A DNA stretch of 53,863 nucleotides from Acidobacteriota bacterium (GTDB taxonomy: Bacteria > Acidobacteriota > Thermoanaerobaculia > Multivoradales > J023): contig JAJCXO010000090.1 in assembly GCA_029263395.1 (NCBI GenBank), positions 1 through 53,863 on the forward strand, given 5' to 3'. This document shows positions 17,287 to 24,544 of the stretch, one piece after another. Position numbers and translations under genes: made by a program. The notes under the pieces are model-generated. The model did not search any database and was not told the origin of the DNA. It saw nothing but the letters and a program-made list of their open reading frames with translations. Every line of letters starts with the position of its first letter. The first letter of the stretch is position 1.

Positions 17287-17503
17287 ATCCCGTCCAGAAA
17301 CCCGTTTTTTCGCCTCCTAGGGAGCCCCCTGTGGAGCGAGCACACGTCGAGTATGTATGAGCAAGAGAATAGGCCTTTCATCTTCAAACTATTGTAACCA
17401 ATAGAGCTGACTGTCTCGTAAGTGCCGAGGCGAGTCACGCAGCCGTGCGCGCAGGCCACAGGCGGCGACCGGACTACGAGCGTTCTTGGATGCGATCCAG
17501 CTA
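17284..17503 (+). repeat. Family B foldback repeat, copy 2
   Basis: About 220 bp between two convergent genes. The left end is TAGATCCCGTCCAGAAAC; the right end, read on the other strand, is CTAGCTGGATCGCATCCAAG. Inner arms CCCCCTGTGG and CCACAGGCGG can pair. Both flanking genes end on a TAG contributed by the element ends: the sensor kinase at 17284-17286 and the OmpA gene at 17501-17503. Confidence 0.85.
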
Positions 17504-18490
17504 GCGTTCAACCAATTCGACTCGACGGTTCTTGGCCCGGCCGCCATCGGAGGCATTCGAGAAGACTGGCACCAACGGGCCCACACCGTGGGCTTCGAGA
17601 CGCTCCTTCGCGACGCCAAAACTACCGACCAACTCGTTGACTACCGTCGCAGCTCGACGCTCGGACAGGGATTGATTGTAGGCCAACGAGCCGGTGCCAT
17701 CGGTGTGACCGACGACGTAGAAGCGCATCTGCGGCCGTGCTGCCAGGAACTTGGATATCTCGTCCAGCGCCGGCTTCGACGCTGCCGTCAGGGTTGCTTT
17801 GTCGTGATCGAAGAACAGACCGTCGAGGGTCACCCGACCATATTCGTCGATCGCGTCACCCATGGCTTCCGCGTTCACCGTCACCAAGTCGGTTTCCACC
17901 TCGTCGACTTCGATCACGTCGATCAAGGTTGCGACGATGTCCTGGGAGTATTGCGTCATTCCGATCGCGACATACACACGGCCCGCCGCCCGCTCCTTGG
18001 TCGCCGCCACGAAGGCTGATCCCGCGCTGGTGGACGACCCTTGCAGCAGGCGTAGACCATCTGGCGGGATGGCATTCTTGGCATAGTGAACCCCCAGCCA
18101 ATTTCGACTGCCGACTTCAGGGGCCCGGCTGGATTTTGTAAACAACCCCTCAGCGAGCAATTCGAAGCCGGCGTCGACCAATGCCTTCTTGTAGTTGGCA
18201 AACACCTCACTATGGGTCTTGGCGCCCTCCAGCTCGTAGTAGATGCGAGTGGTGCGACCCTGAGTCTCGATCCACTCATCGATGGCACGATAGCCGGTCA
18301 CGGGCCCGGTGGCGATGGCATACGGTTCGAACGCTTGAACGTCGTACCACTTGATCTCCGAACCCGGATAACGGGTCACCACCGGATGATCTTTCGCTCC
18401 CGAGACATCACCAGCGTGGACCTCACCGCTGATCAAGCCTGTGACAACACTCCAAATGACCCACAAAAGGACGGATCGATAGCCTCTCAT
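17501..18490 (-). CDS. OmpA-family protein with N-terminal DUF4892-like domain
   Basis: A 329-residue exported protein. The signal peptide is at about 1-26 (cleavage at VHA-GD). The N-terminal domain (about 30-200; RYPGSEIKWYDVQAFEPY, GRTTRIYYELEGAKTHSEVF) matches the DUF4892 type found in OmpA fusions. The C-terminal OmpA/MotB peptidoglycan-binding domain (about 225-329) has VTLDGLFFDHDKATL, VVGHTDGTGSLAYNQSLSERRA and the final NRRVELVE. It should link the outer membrane or periplasm to peptidoglycan. A GGGAGAA site precedes the ATG. It is probably cotranscribed with the unknown gene just upstream (18511-19194, 20-bp gap). Confidence 0.88.
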   Translation of the reverse strand: MRGYRSVLLWVIWSVVTGLISGEVHAGDVSGAKDHPVVTRYPGSEIKWYDVQAFEPYAIATGPVTGYRAIDEWIETQGRTTRIYYELEGAKTHSEVFANYKKALVDAGFELLAEGLFTKSSRAPEVGSRNWLGVHYAKNAIPPDGLRLLQGSSTSAGSAFVAATKERAAGRVYVAIGMTQYSQDIVATLIDVIEVDEVETDLVTVNAEAMGDAIDEYGRVTLDGLFFDHDKATLTAASKPALDEISKFLAARPQMRFYVVGHTDGTGSLAYNQSLSERRAATVVNELVGSFGVAKERLEAHGVGPLVPVFSNASDGGRAKNRRVELVER

Positions 18491-18510
18491 TCGGTTCTCC
18501 CTCGCCTGAA

Positions 18511-19194
18511 CTAGAGTAGAAAGCGTGTTGAGCGCTTGCCGGTTTTTGCTAGGTCCGCAGCCAATGCCGACGGCGAGCCGGCCTCGATCATCAGTTCTTT
18601 GTAGAACATGCTGCCGAGCAACGTCTCGTCGCCATAGTCTTCGCCACAGAAGCCGTCGATCCGAGGGATGTCACGCCGTTCGTTCAAACAAGCCGCCGGT
18701 GAAGCGAAAAGTTGAAAGTCGAGCGCGCTGTCTTCGAGATCTGGGAAGCCAGCACCCAACGAATCGATCTGGCGGAAGAAACCAAATTGGAATTTGTTGG
18801 TGACACCGAGGATTCCGATGCGGTCGACCCGTTCCTTGGGGAACGGTGGCTCGAAGTTCTTGACGTGGCGAAAGAAGTAGACCCGGCCGTCAAACAGCTT
18901 GTAGCCCTGTGAGCTGCCGTAAATCCTCATCAAGGCTTTGTCTGGGTTGCCACTGCCGCTGACCAGCAGGAACTCGAAGGCGCCCTGATGGCCGCCCTCG
19001 AACGACCCCTGCAAGCTCAACTCGAAGGGCGCAGCCACCGGAGTGAAGTCCGACGGTGGGATGAACGGCGGTAGGTAATAGTCGTAGGCCTTTTGAGAGA
19101 AGTAGGCCACGGCTGGAATGTTCGAAAAATCGACCTCGAGGTCATCCGGGTCGTAACCCTCTTCACTGGGTTTGTCGCAGGTTCTCAGGCTCAT
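18511..19194 (-). CDS. Hypothetical protein upstream of the OmpA gene
   Basis: A 227-residue protein of no recognised family. It has no signal peptide or membrane segment. The N-terminus is acidic and polar (MSLRTCDKPSEEGYDPDDLE), and the middle is rich in aromatic residues (FSQKAYDYYLPPFIPP, RVYFFRHVKNFEPPFPKER). This suggests a compact beta-rich fold. GAGGAGAA precedes the ATG with good spacing. It is the first gene of a probable two-gene operon with the OmpA protein, and is divergent from the response regulator. Confidence 0.65.
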   Translation of the reverse strand: MSLRTCDKPSEEGYDPDDLEVDFSNIPAVAYFSQKAYDYYLPPFIPPSDFTPVAAPFELSLQGSFEGGHQGAFEFLLVSGSGNPDKALMRIYGSSQGYKLFDGRVYFFRHVKNFEPPFPKERVDRIGILGVTNKFQFGFFRQIDSLGAGFPDLEDSALDFQLFASPAACLNERRDIPRIDGFCGEDYGDETLLGSMFYKELMIEAGSPSALAADLAKTGKRSTRFLL

Positions 19195-19352
19195 GACGTT
19201 CTCCTCATGATGATGTGACTGGATGTAAGAGAAGCCGGAGTTTCGTCCTCACCGGCCGACACAAAGCCTAGGCGGCTCCCGGGGGCCCCTCAATCCCACA
19301 AAAGGGGGAGGCAGCCGGCGGATTGGGCAAACCACGGGGGAGGCACGGGGGA

Positions 19353-19381
19353 TTGACCCCGACGGATCCCTTGCCTACGCT
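19353..19381 (+). promoter_or_regulatory. Promoter of the response regulator, possibly leaderless
   Basis: TTGACC (19353-19358), a 17-bp spacer and TACGCT (19376-19381) end 6 nt before the ATG at 19388, so transcription would start at about the start codon. The upstream 60 bp contain repeated GGGGGAGGCA-like tracts (near 19306 and 19336) that could bind a regulator. Confidence 0.45.
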
Positions 19382-19387
19382 GAAGGA

Positions 19388-20041
19388 ATGCTGGAAAAGC
19401 CCGATCGTGCGATCCGTGTCGCCATCGTCGAAGACAACACTGGCGTCCGCGAGGGGTTGTCTTTTCTGATCGACGGCAGCCCTGGGTTGTCGTGTGTCGG
19501 TGCCTTCGGCGATGCGGAGTCCTTCCTGGCAGCCGCCGACCGGCTGCGTAGCAACGTGGTGCTGATGGACATCGACCTACCAGGGATGTCCGGGATCGAT
19601 GCTGCCCGCCGCCTAAAAGCTCAACAAACGCCCTCGTTGATCGTGATGCTGACCGTCTACGGTGACGACGAACAGATCTTCGAGAGCCTGCGGGCCGGAG
19701 CCTGTGGCTATCTGCTCAAAACCACGCCGCCAGCACAGCTCGTCGACGGCATCACCACCGTCTATCGTGGTGGCTCACCGATGTCCGAAGCCATCGCCCG
19801 CCGTGTTGTCGCCTCCTTTCAGCGCCCAACGCCCAAAGACCTAGCGCTCGCTGATCTCACCCGCCGCGAACGTGAGGTGCTCGACCTGCTCAGCCGCGGC
19901 TTCCGTTATCGCGAAATTGCCGCTCAGCTCGACATCGGGCTAGAGACCGTCCGCACTCACATCCGCAACATCTACGACAAACTCGAAGTACGCTCCCGCA
20001 CCGAGGCGACCGCCAAATACCTCGGCGGCGACCTCGTCTGA
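19388..20041 (+). CDS. NarL/LuxR-family response regulator
   Basis: A 217-residue regulator with an N-terminal receiver domain (about 9-130) and a LuxR-type helix-turn-helix (about 153-205). Acidic residues ED lie at 15-16, the phosphoacceptor is Asp61 in VVLMDIDLPG, and a conserved Lys sits in CGYLLKTTPP. The DNA-binding part has LTRREREVLDLLSRG and the recognition helix IGLETVRTHIRNIYDKL. It is the natural partner of the HisKA_3 sensor kinase at 14194, from which it is separated by two minus-strand genes and repeat B copy 2. It binds DNA in the cytoplasm; targets are unknown. Confidence 0.93.
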   Translation: MLEKPDRAIRVAIVEDNTGVREGLSFLIDGSPGLSCVGAFGDAESFLAAADRLRSNVVLMDIDLPGMSGIDAARRLKAQQTPSLIVMLTVYGDDEQIFESLRAGACGYLLKTTPPAQLVDGITTVYRGGSPMSEAIARRVVASFQRPTPKDLALADLTRREREVLDLLSRGFRYREIAAQLDIGLETVRTHIRNIYDKLEVRSRTEATAKYLGGDLV

Positions 20042-20068
20042 GGTACGGAGCCACCGCCCCTCGATCTC

Positions 20069-20404
20069 TTGACGTCGTCTGCCGTCGCACATTCCTTCGT
20101 CGCCCTGGCCGCCGTCCTCGTGCTGGTGACCCTGACCGAGATCCCGAGCTCGATAACTGGCGACAACGCACACCCGTGGATCGATGCGTCCGATCTCCCC
20201 GGTACGGTTGTCGTGGGTCTCGAGCGCACAGCGCAACCGCCCCGATGGGCCGCGATCGACTTCCCGCAAGTGCTCGCCAGCACCAACATCCCCCTAGAGA
20301 ACCTCGACCCGAGTCTGCGCATCAAGGCGACGCCGGCTCAGTACACCGGCAACGGTGAGAACGCTTACCTGCAAACCTCCCTCACCGATCTGTGGCGACG
20401 CTAG
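20069..20404 (+). CDS. Possible small secreted protein, uncertain
   Basis: A 111-codon frame starting with TTG. The N-terminus resembles a signal peptide (VAHSFVALAAVLVLVTLTEI), and the remainder is hydrophilic (YTGNGENAYLQTSL near the end). It lies 27 bp after the response regulator on the same strand. No family is recognised, there is no good ribosome site, and overlapping minus-strand frames are of similar length, so it may be spurious. Confidence 0.3.
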   Translation: MTSSAVAHSFVALAAVLVLVTLTEIPSSITGDNAHPWIDASDLPGTVVVGLERTAQPPRWAAIDFPQVLASTNIPLENLDPSLRIKATPAQYTGNGENAYLQTSLTDLWRR

Positions 20405-20570
20405 TGTCCCGCCCCGCGGCGCTCTGATTCCTTCGAGGCAACGTCGATGGCGGGATTCCGCCGCGCTCTGCGTATCTGCCGAGTGTCAGCTTGTTGATGG
20501 TGGCCATGCCCCGTCGATACTTCTGAACTCATCCGGCGGCCGGTTGGTCGTCTACCCCTCGGAGGACAAC

Positions 20571-21776
20571 ATGAACAAGATCTTGTCGATCGCCACCAAG
20601 GTCATCGTCGCTGTCATCGTGGCTTGCCTGGCCATCTGCTCGAACAACGCGCAAGCCAGCCACTCGAAGGTCGGCGCCACTGCCGGCAAAACTTACGCTG
20701 AGTGGTCCGCGGGTTGGTGGCAGTGGATGTTTTCGATTCCAGCCGCCGAGAACCCACAGGATGCTCAAGGTACTGTTGATTGCAGCCTCCAGCAGCGGGG
20801 GCCGGTGTGGTTTCTGGCCGGCGGTGATGTCGGTCGGCCGGCGGTTCGCTCTTGCAAGGTACCGGTCGGTAAACAGCTGTTTTTCCCGGTACTCAACCTT
20901 ATGGTCTACAACAAGCCGGGGGAAAGCCTCACCGTCGAAGAGAAACGTGCTCAGCTCGACGACTTCTTTGGTAGTCGCGATCCCGGTGTCAAAGACTGGG
21001 ATCCTGCCGTGCCACAAGCCTGTGATCTCTCCGCCACCATCGACGGTCAATCCATCGCTCGCTTCACGCCGAGCGCCCGAGTGCAATCGTCACCATTCCC
21101 GATCGACACCGGTGACGGCCCGTTCGGTTTTCCCGCCGGCCTGGTTGATCGCGAGGCGATCAGCGAAGGTTATTGGGTGATGTTGCCACCGCTGGCGCCG
21201 GGCGAGCATGTCCTGAAGTTTGGTGGACGTTTGTGCCAAGCAGGCAGCCTGGACGATCACCCAGATTTCGCGCCAATCGATGTCACCTATCAATTGAAAG
21301 TTGTCGGAGTGCCCGACAAGTCGGATTCGGACTCGGATAGCGACTCAGACTCTGATTCCGATTCAGATTCTGACAGCGACTCCATCAACAACGTTCAAGT
21401 CATCGAAAACCTCTACAGCGCCTTCGCCTCCGGCGACCTCGACACGATCCTGGCTTTGGTCGACGAAGACGTGATTTGGATCGAGTCGGAAGGTATCCCC
21501 TACGGCGGTACCTTCATCGGTCGCGATGCGGTTTTTGCGGGTGTCTTCGGAAAAATCGCCGATGAATGGGACGGCTTCACCGCCACCGTCGACGAGACGT
21601 TTGCCGCCGCTGGGGACCGGGTCATCGTCCGCCAGCGCGACGGTGGTACCTTCAAGGCGACCGGCAGAAGTATGGAAGCCGAAGCGATCTCGATCTGGAC
21701 CTTACACGACGGCAGAGTGGTCCAGTTCAGGCAAGTGATCGACACTCAGGAAGTGGTCAGCGCAACGCTCCCTTGA
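20571..21776 (+). CDS. Secreted protein: unknown domain, Ser-Asp linker, SnoaL-like domain
   Basis: A 401-residue protein in three parts. After a signal peptide (1-29, cleavage after AQA) comes an unknown exported domain (about 30-247) with YAEWSAGWWQWMFS and several cysteines. A linker of 21 alternating Ser and Asp residues (about 251-271) follows. The last part is an NTF2/SnoaL-like domain (about 275-400; VIENLYSAFASGDLDTILAL, VDEDVIWI, FIGRDAV). SnoaL folds are usually cytoplasmic, so an exported copy on an SD linker is odd. GGAGGA lies just before the ATG at 20571; the longer frame from 20355 starts upstream of the signal peptide and is rejected. The function of neither domain is known. 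Confidence 0.8.
   Translation: MNKILSIATKVIVAVIVACLAICSNNAQASHSKVGATAGKTYAEWSAGWWQWMFSIPAAENPQDAQGTVDCSLQQRGPVWFLAGGDVGRPAVRSCKVPVGKQLFFPVLNLMVYNKPGESLTVEEKRAQLDDFFGSRDPGVKDWDPAVPQACDLSATIDGQSIARFTPSARVQSSPFPIDTGDGPFGFPAGLVDREAISEGYWVMLPPLAPGEHVLKFGGRLCQAGSLDDHPDFAPIDVTYQLKVVGVPDKSDSDSDSDSDSDSDSDSDSDSINNVQVIENLYSAFASGDLDTILALVDEDVIWIESEGIPYGGTFIGRDAVFAGVFGKIADEWDGFTATVDETFAAAGDRVIVRQRDGGTFKATGRSMEAEAISIWTLHDGRVVQFRQVIDTQEVVSATLP
21321..21383 (+). repeat. Ser-Asp codon repeat (linker)
   Basis: 63 bp encode 21 alternating Ser and Asp residues. Codons vary (TCG, TCA, TCT, TCC, AGC; GAT, GAC), so selection acts on the peptide and this is not a recent slippage array. Confidence 0.9.
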
Positions 21777-21829
21777 ACACCGAGTATCCACCCATCTCAT
21801 CACCTCCGGGGGAGCGATAAGATGGCGTC

Positions 21830-22768
21830 ATGATCCAACATTTCGTCAGCAGAATTTTCCGTACCCTCTCGCTGGCCAGCCCGGCGATCCTGGCCAGCGT
21901 TTGCCTTGTCCTGCCAGTGGCCGCCCAGGCGCCGTCAACCGATATCGGTGTCGTCAGCGTCACACTCTCTGGAACGTTGGCGAAGAACTCGTTCGTCCGC
22001 GTGACGGATCGTCCGCTGTACGACAACCAGCCTTCGTTCCTGTCCAGTGACGTCTTGTTCTACACCGCGATGCAAGAGGCTACGGAAGGCGTAGCCGCAA
22101 GCACCGAGATCGTACGCTACGGGCTGAAATCAGGCACACGGCGGACGGTGGTTGCCACACCTGAAAGCGAATATTCAGCCACCAAGATCCCCGAACGCGA
22201 GGCGATCTCGGTGGTGCGCGACTATGGAGAGCTGAAACAACAACTGTGGAGTTACACGCTCGGAGCGCCAGGCCCGGCAAAGGCGGAGCATAATCTGTTG
22301 CCAGGAATCAATCCCGTCGGCTACCACGCCTGGGTCGACGACAAGCGCCTGATCCTCTTTGTTCTCGGCGAGCCGGCGACCTTACAACTCGCCACCGTCG
22401 GCCCCGATGCCGGTCGCGTCCTGGCTGAAAACCCTGGCCGAGCGTTGGCCCGCATCCCGCAAACCGACCGCATGTCCTTCGTGCACAAAGTCTCGGAGAA
22501 GGCATGGTGGTTATGTGCAATCAACGTCGACGATGAAAATGTACCGATCCAGCGTTTGATCCAGATGCCAGAGGGCACTGAAGACTACGCCTGGTCACCG
22601 GATGGTTGGGTGTGGACCGGACAAGGCCCCACCCTACTCAAGGCGAAACTGAGCGATGCGATGCAGTGGCAAGAGGTTGCCGACCTCACAGAGTCCGGGG
22701 TCCACAACATCTCCCGCCTGGCGTTCGATGCCACCGGCCAGCGGTTGGCGTTGGTATTCGAGCGCTGA
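21830..22768 (+). CDS. Secreted TolB-like beta-propeller protein
   Basis: A 312-residue exported protein. The signal peptide is at about 1-34 (cleavage at AQA). WD40/PD40-type blades follow: RPLYDNQPSFLSSDVLFYTAM, an EIVRYGLKSGTRRTV turn, EYSATKIPEREAISVVRDYG, and a final AFDATGQRLALVFER. This is the fold of TolB and of secreted dipeptidyl-peptidase-type propellers without a catalytic domain, so it probably binds protein or ligand. There is no Shine-Dalgarno site; a TAAGAT hexamer lies 6 nt before the ATG (21818-21823), suggesting a leaderless message. Confidence 0.75.
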   Translation: MIQHFVSRIFRTLSLASPAILASVCLVLPVAAQAPSTDIGVVSVTLSGTLAKNSFVRVTDRPLYDNQPSFLSSDVLFYTAMQEATEGVAASTEIVRYGLKSGTRRTVVATPESEYSATKIPEREAISVVRDYGELKQQLWSYTLGAPGPAKAEHNLLPGINPVGYHAWVDDKRLILFVLGEPATLQLATVGPDAGRVLAENPGRALARIPQTDRMSFVHKVSEKAWWLCAINVDDENVPIQRLIQMPEGTEDYAWSPDGWVWTGQGPTLLKAKLSDAMQWQEVADLTESGVHNISRLAFDATGQRLALVFER

Positions 22769-22810
22769 GCTTGCTTGGTAAATCCGCCCCGAAAATGGCC
22801 TCCGAGGCTA

Positions 22811-22965
22811 CGAGGGCTTGCTGGTGGAGCGAGCACGGGCGAGTATGTTTGAGCGTAGATGCAAGCTGGATTCGCTAACACTTTGCTTAGCCACAGCCTA
22901 GTCAACTTGGCAACGCCCCGGCGAGTTACGCAGCTCCGCGCGGAGCCCACCAGCAAGACCGGCTA
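22811..22965 (+). repeat. Family B foldback repeat, divergent copy 4
   Basis: It shares the core GTGGAGCGAGCACGGGCGAGTATG and the later CGAGTTACGCAGC block with the other copies. Its pairing arms have changed together to CTTGCTGGTGG (22817-22827) and CCACCAGCAAG (22947-22957), still fully complementary. To its right, a short minus-strand frame ends on CTA (TAG) at 22963-22965 and reads QEGIESPGGLMGCVAEV; this may be a gene remnant. Confidence 0.65.
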
Positions 22966-23041
22966 ACGGTGAATGACTTCGGCGACGCAACCCATGAGGC
23001 CGCCCGGACTCTCGATACCTTCTTGGACGGTAAGATGAACG

Positions 23042-24460
23042 CTAGTCGGGATCAACCTTGCCTGGCTTCGAGGTTGGTTCCACCTTAGCCCATTTCCAGC
23101 TGCGGAGATCGAGAGCCTTGCGCAGCGCATAGACGGCCGACGTGTCCGTGGCCGCTTCGTTGGTCCATGCAAAGTACTTGATGTGAGGTAACACCGGGAT
23201 AAACCGTGCGAGACGCCGCGAGGTCACGGGTTGATCCACCACCCCGGGACCAAACTCGGGCGCAACCGGGCCGGCAAAGATGTCACCGAAAAGCCCCATT
23301 GAAGAGGGAAACCAGATGTTGGTCCAGCGGGTTGGAGCAAAAAAAGCCGCGTTATGGAAGGTCCGTAGCCCAATGGGCTTGGCGTCCGGCTTTGGTTCTA
23401 GTTCTGGTAACGGATAAGCGAAGCCCCGCCGTCGGTTTTTCTTTACTTCCCACTCCGGTGGACACCGCGGCAGCTCATAACGCGCTTGCAGCGCCCGCAC
23501 CGGATCCGATCGCGAGCCTAGCAAGGTTGCAGCGTGGGCCAAAGGGCTACCCACACTGACAAAGTCGGTGATCAGCCAAGGACTGCCGAGCTGCCGCAGC
23601 TCGCGCCAGAGGTCTCGCTGCCGGTCCGTATACTCTTTTTGCGCCTGTTCGATGTCTTGCCCTGCCGCCGCGCAGGCACACAGACGTTCGGCCGCGGCCT
23701 CCAGTTCGGCAAGCTGCGACTGAACGGGCTGTTCGTTACCCTCGACCGGGCTGTACCCCCGTTTACACTCGATCCAAAGATGGATCAGGGCATCGAGACC
23801 GATGAAACTGCCCAGGCTGTGGCCGACGACGATGATGCGATGGTACTTACCCGAGTCTTGCAAATTACGTAACAGCTTCACCGCCTCGGCTCGGATCTTC
23901 TGACGAATCGCAACGTTCTGAGGATGCGGATTGAGATAACGCGCCACATCGACAAACGCTCCCACCCCCCAGGTCACGACCAATCCCACCACCACCACCA
24001 GAAACGTCGCCACCGAAACATGTAACCCAAGCTCGACGAATAAATCGCGCGTATTACTGAAGCCCAATCTAGGCCCGATCTTCAACGACGCATAACCGAT
24101 ACCCAGAGTCAGCACCCACAACACCAACCACATCAACCGCAGGCTAGCGGCAATTTCCCAGGGCCACCGTAGCAGCAGCGTTTTGAGCAACGGGAACAGT
24201 TGCTTCAGACGATTGCCGCTCATGTGGTGGGCCCAGTAGTACTCATAGAGCTCGGTCTGGGGTTGGTTGGCGGAGGGCGGCACCAGAAAGCTCCGCAGCT
24301 CGAAGAGCTCCGACATATGATCCGGTTTGCTGTAGTAGGTCGCCTTGCCGCCACCCTCCGGAGCCGGAATCGCGGCATCAACAAAGTCGCGCAGAAACTG
24401 CATCGGCCGCTGCTCGCCCATGCCATGGATGACAACTACTGCCTGCCGAAGTTTTGCCAT
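23042..24460 (-). CDS. Membrane alpha/beta-hydrolase (lipase-like)
   Basis: A 472-residue protein. It starts with AVVVIHGMGEQ, an oxyanion-type HGMG loop. Two hydrophobic membrane segments (about 108-128 and 145-170) follow, and then IIVVGHSLGSFIGLDAL, the nucleophile elbow GHSLG with catalytic Ser. Later His candidates exist, but the full triad cannot be fixed by eye. This arrangement, a hydrolase split by a membrane hairpin, is seen in uncharacterised bacterial lipase-like proteins. No Shine-Dalgarno is present; the promoter-like pair at 24467-24495 ends 6 nt before the ATG. It is the last of five minus-strand genes, 84 bp after the esterase gene. Confidence 0.75.
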   Translation of the reverse strand: MAKLRQAVVVIHGMGEQRPMQFLRDFVDAAIPAPEGGGKATYYSKPDHMSELFELRSFLVPPSANQPQTELYEYYWAHHMSGNRLKQLFPLLKTLLLRWPWEIAASLRLMWLVLWVLTLGIGYASLKIGPRLGFSNTRDLFVELGLHVSVATFLVVVVGLVVTWGVGAFVDVARYLNPHPQNVAIRQKIRAEAVKLLRNLQDSGKYHRIIVVGHSLGSFIGLDALIHLWIECKRGYSPVEGNEQPVQSQLAELEAAAERLCACAAAGQDIEQAQKEYTDRQRDLWRELRQLGSPWLITDFVSVGSPLAHAATLLGSRSDPVRALQARYELPRCPPEWEVKKNRRRGFAYPLPELEPKPDAKPIGLRTFHNAAFFAPTRWTNIWFPSSMGLFGDIFAGPVAPEFGPGVVDQPVTSRRLARFIPVLPHIKYFAWTNEAATDTSAVYALRKALDLRSWKWAKVEPTSKPGKVDPD

Positions 24461-24466
24461 GGCGAA

Positions 24467-24495
24467 AGCCTACACGCCGTTGCTTCGCAACACAA
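24467..24495 (-). promoter_or_regulatory. Promoter-like pair 6 nt before the hydrolase ATG
   Basis: On the minus strand, TTGTGT (24490-24495), 17 bp, TAGGCT (24467-24472), then 6 nt to the ATG. This is the same leaderless geometry seen before other genes in the window. Confidence 0.35.
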
Positions 24496-24544
24496 CGACT
24501 CACCTATCCGCCCCCGAGCCTGAGCAAGGGGCCAAGAACTATCC

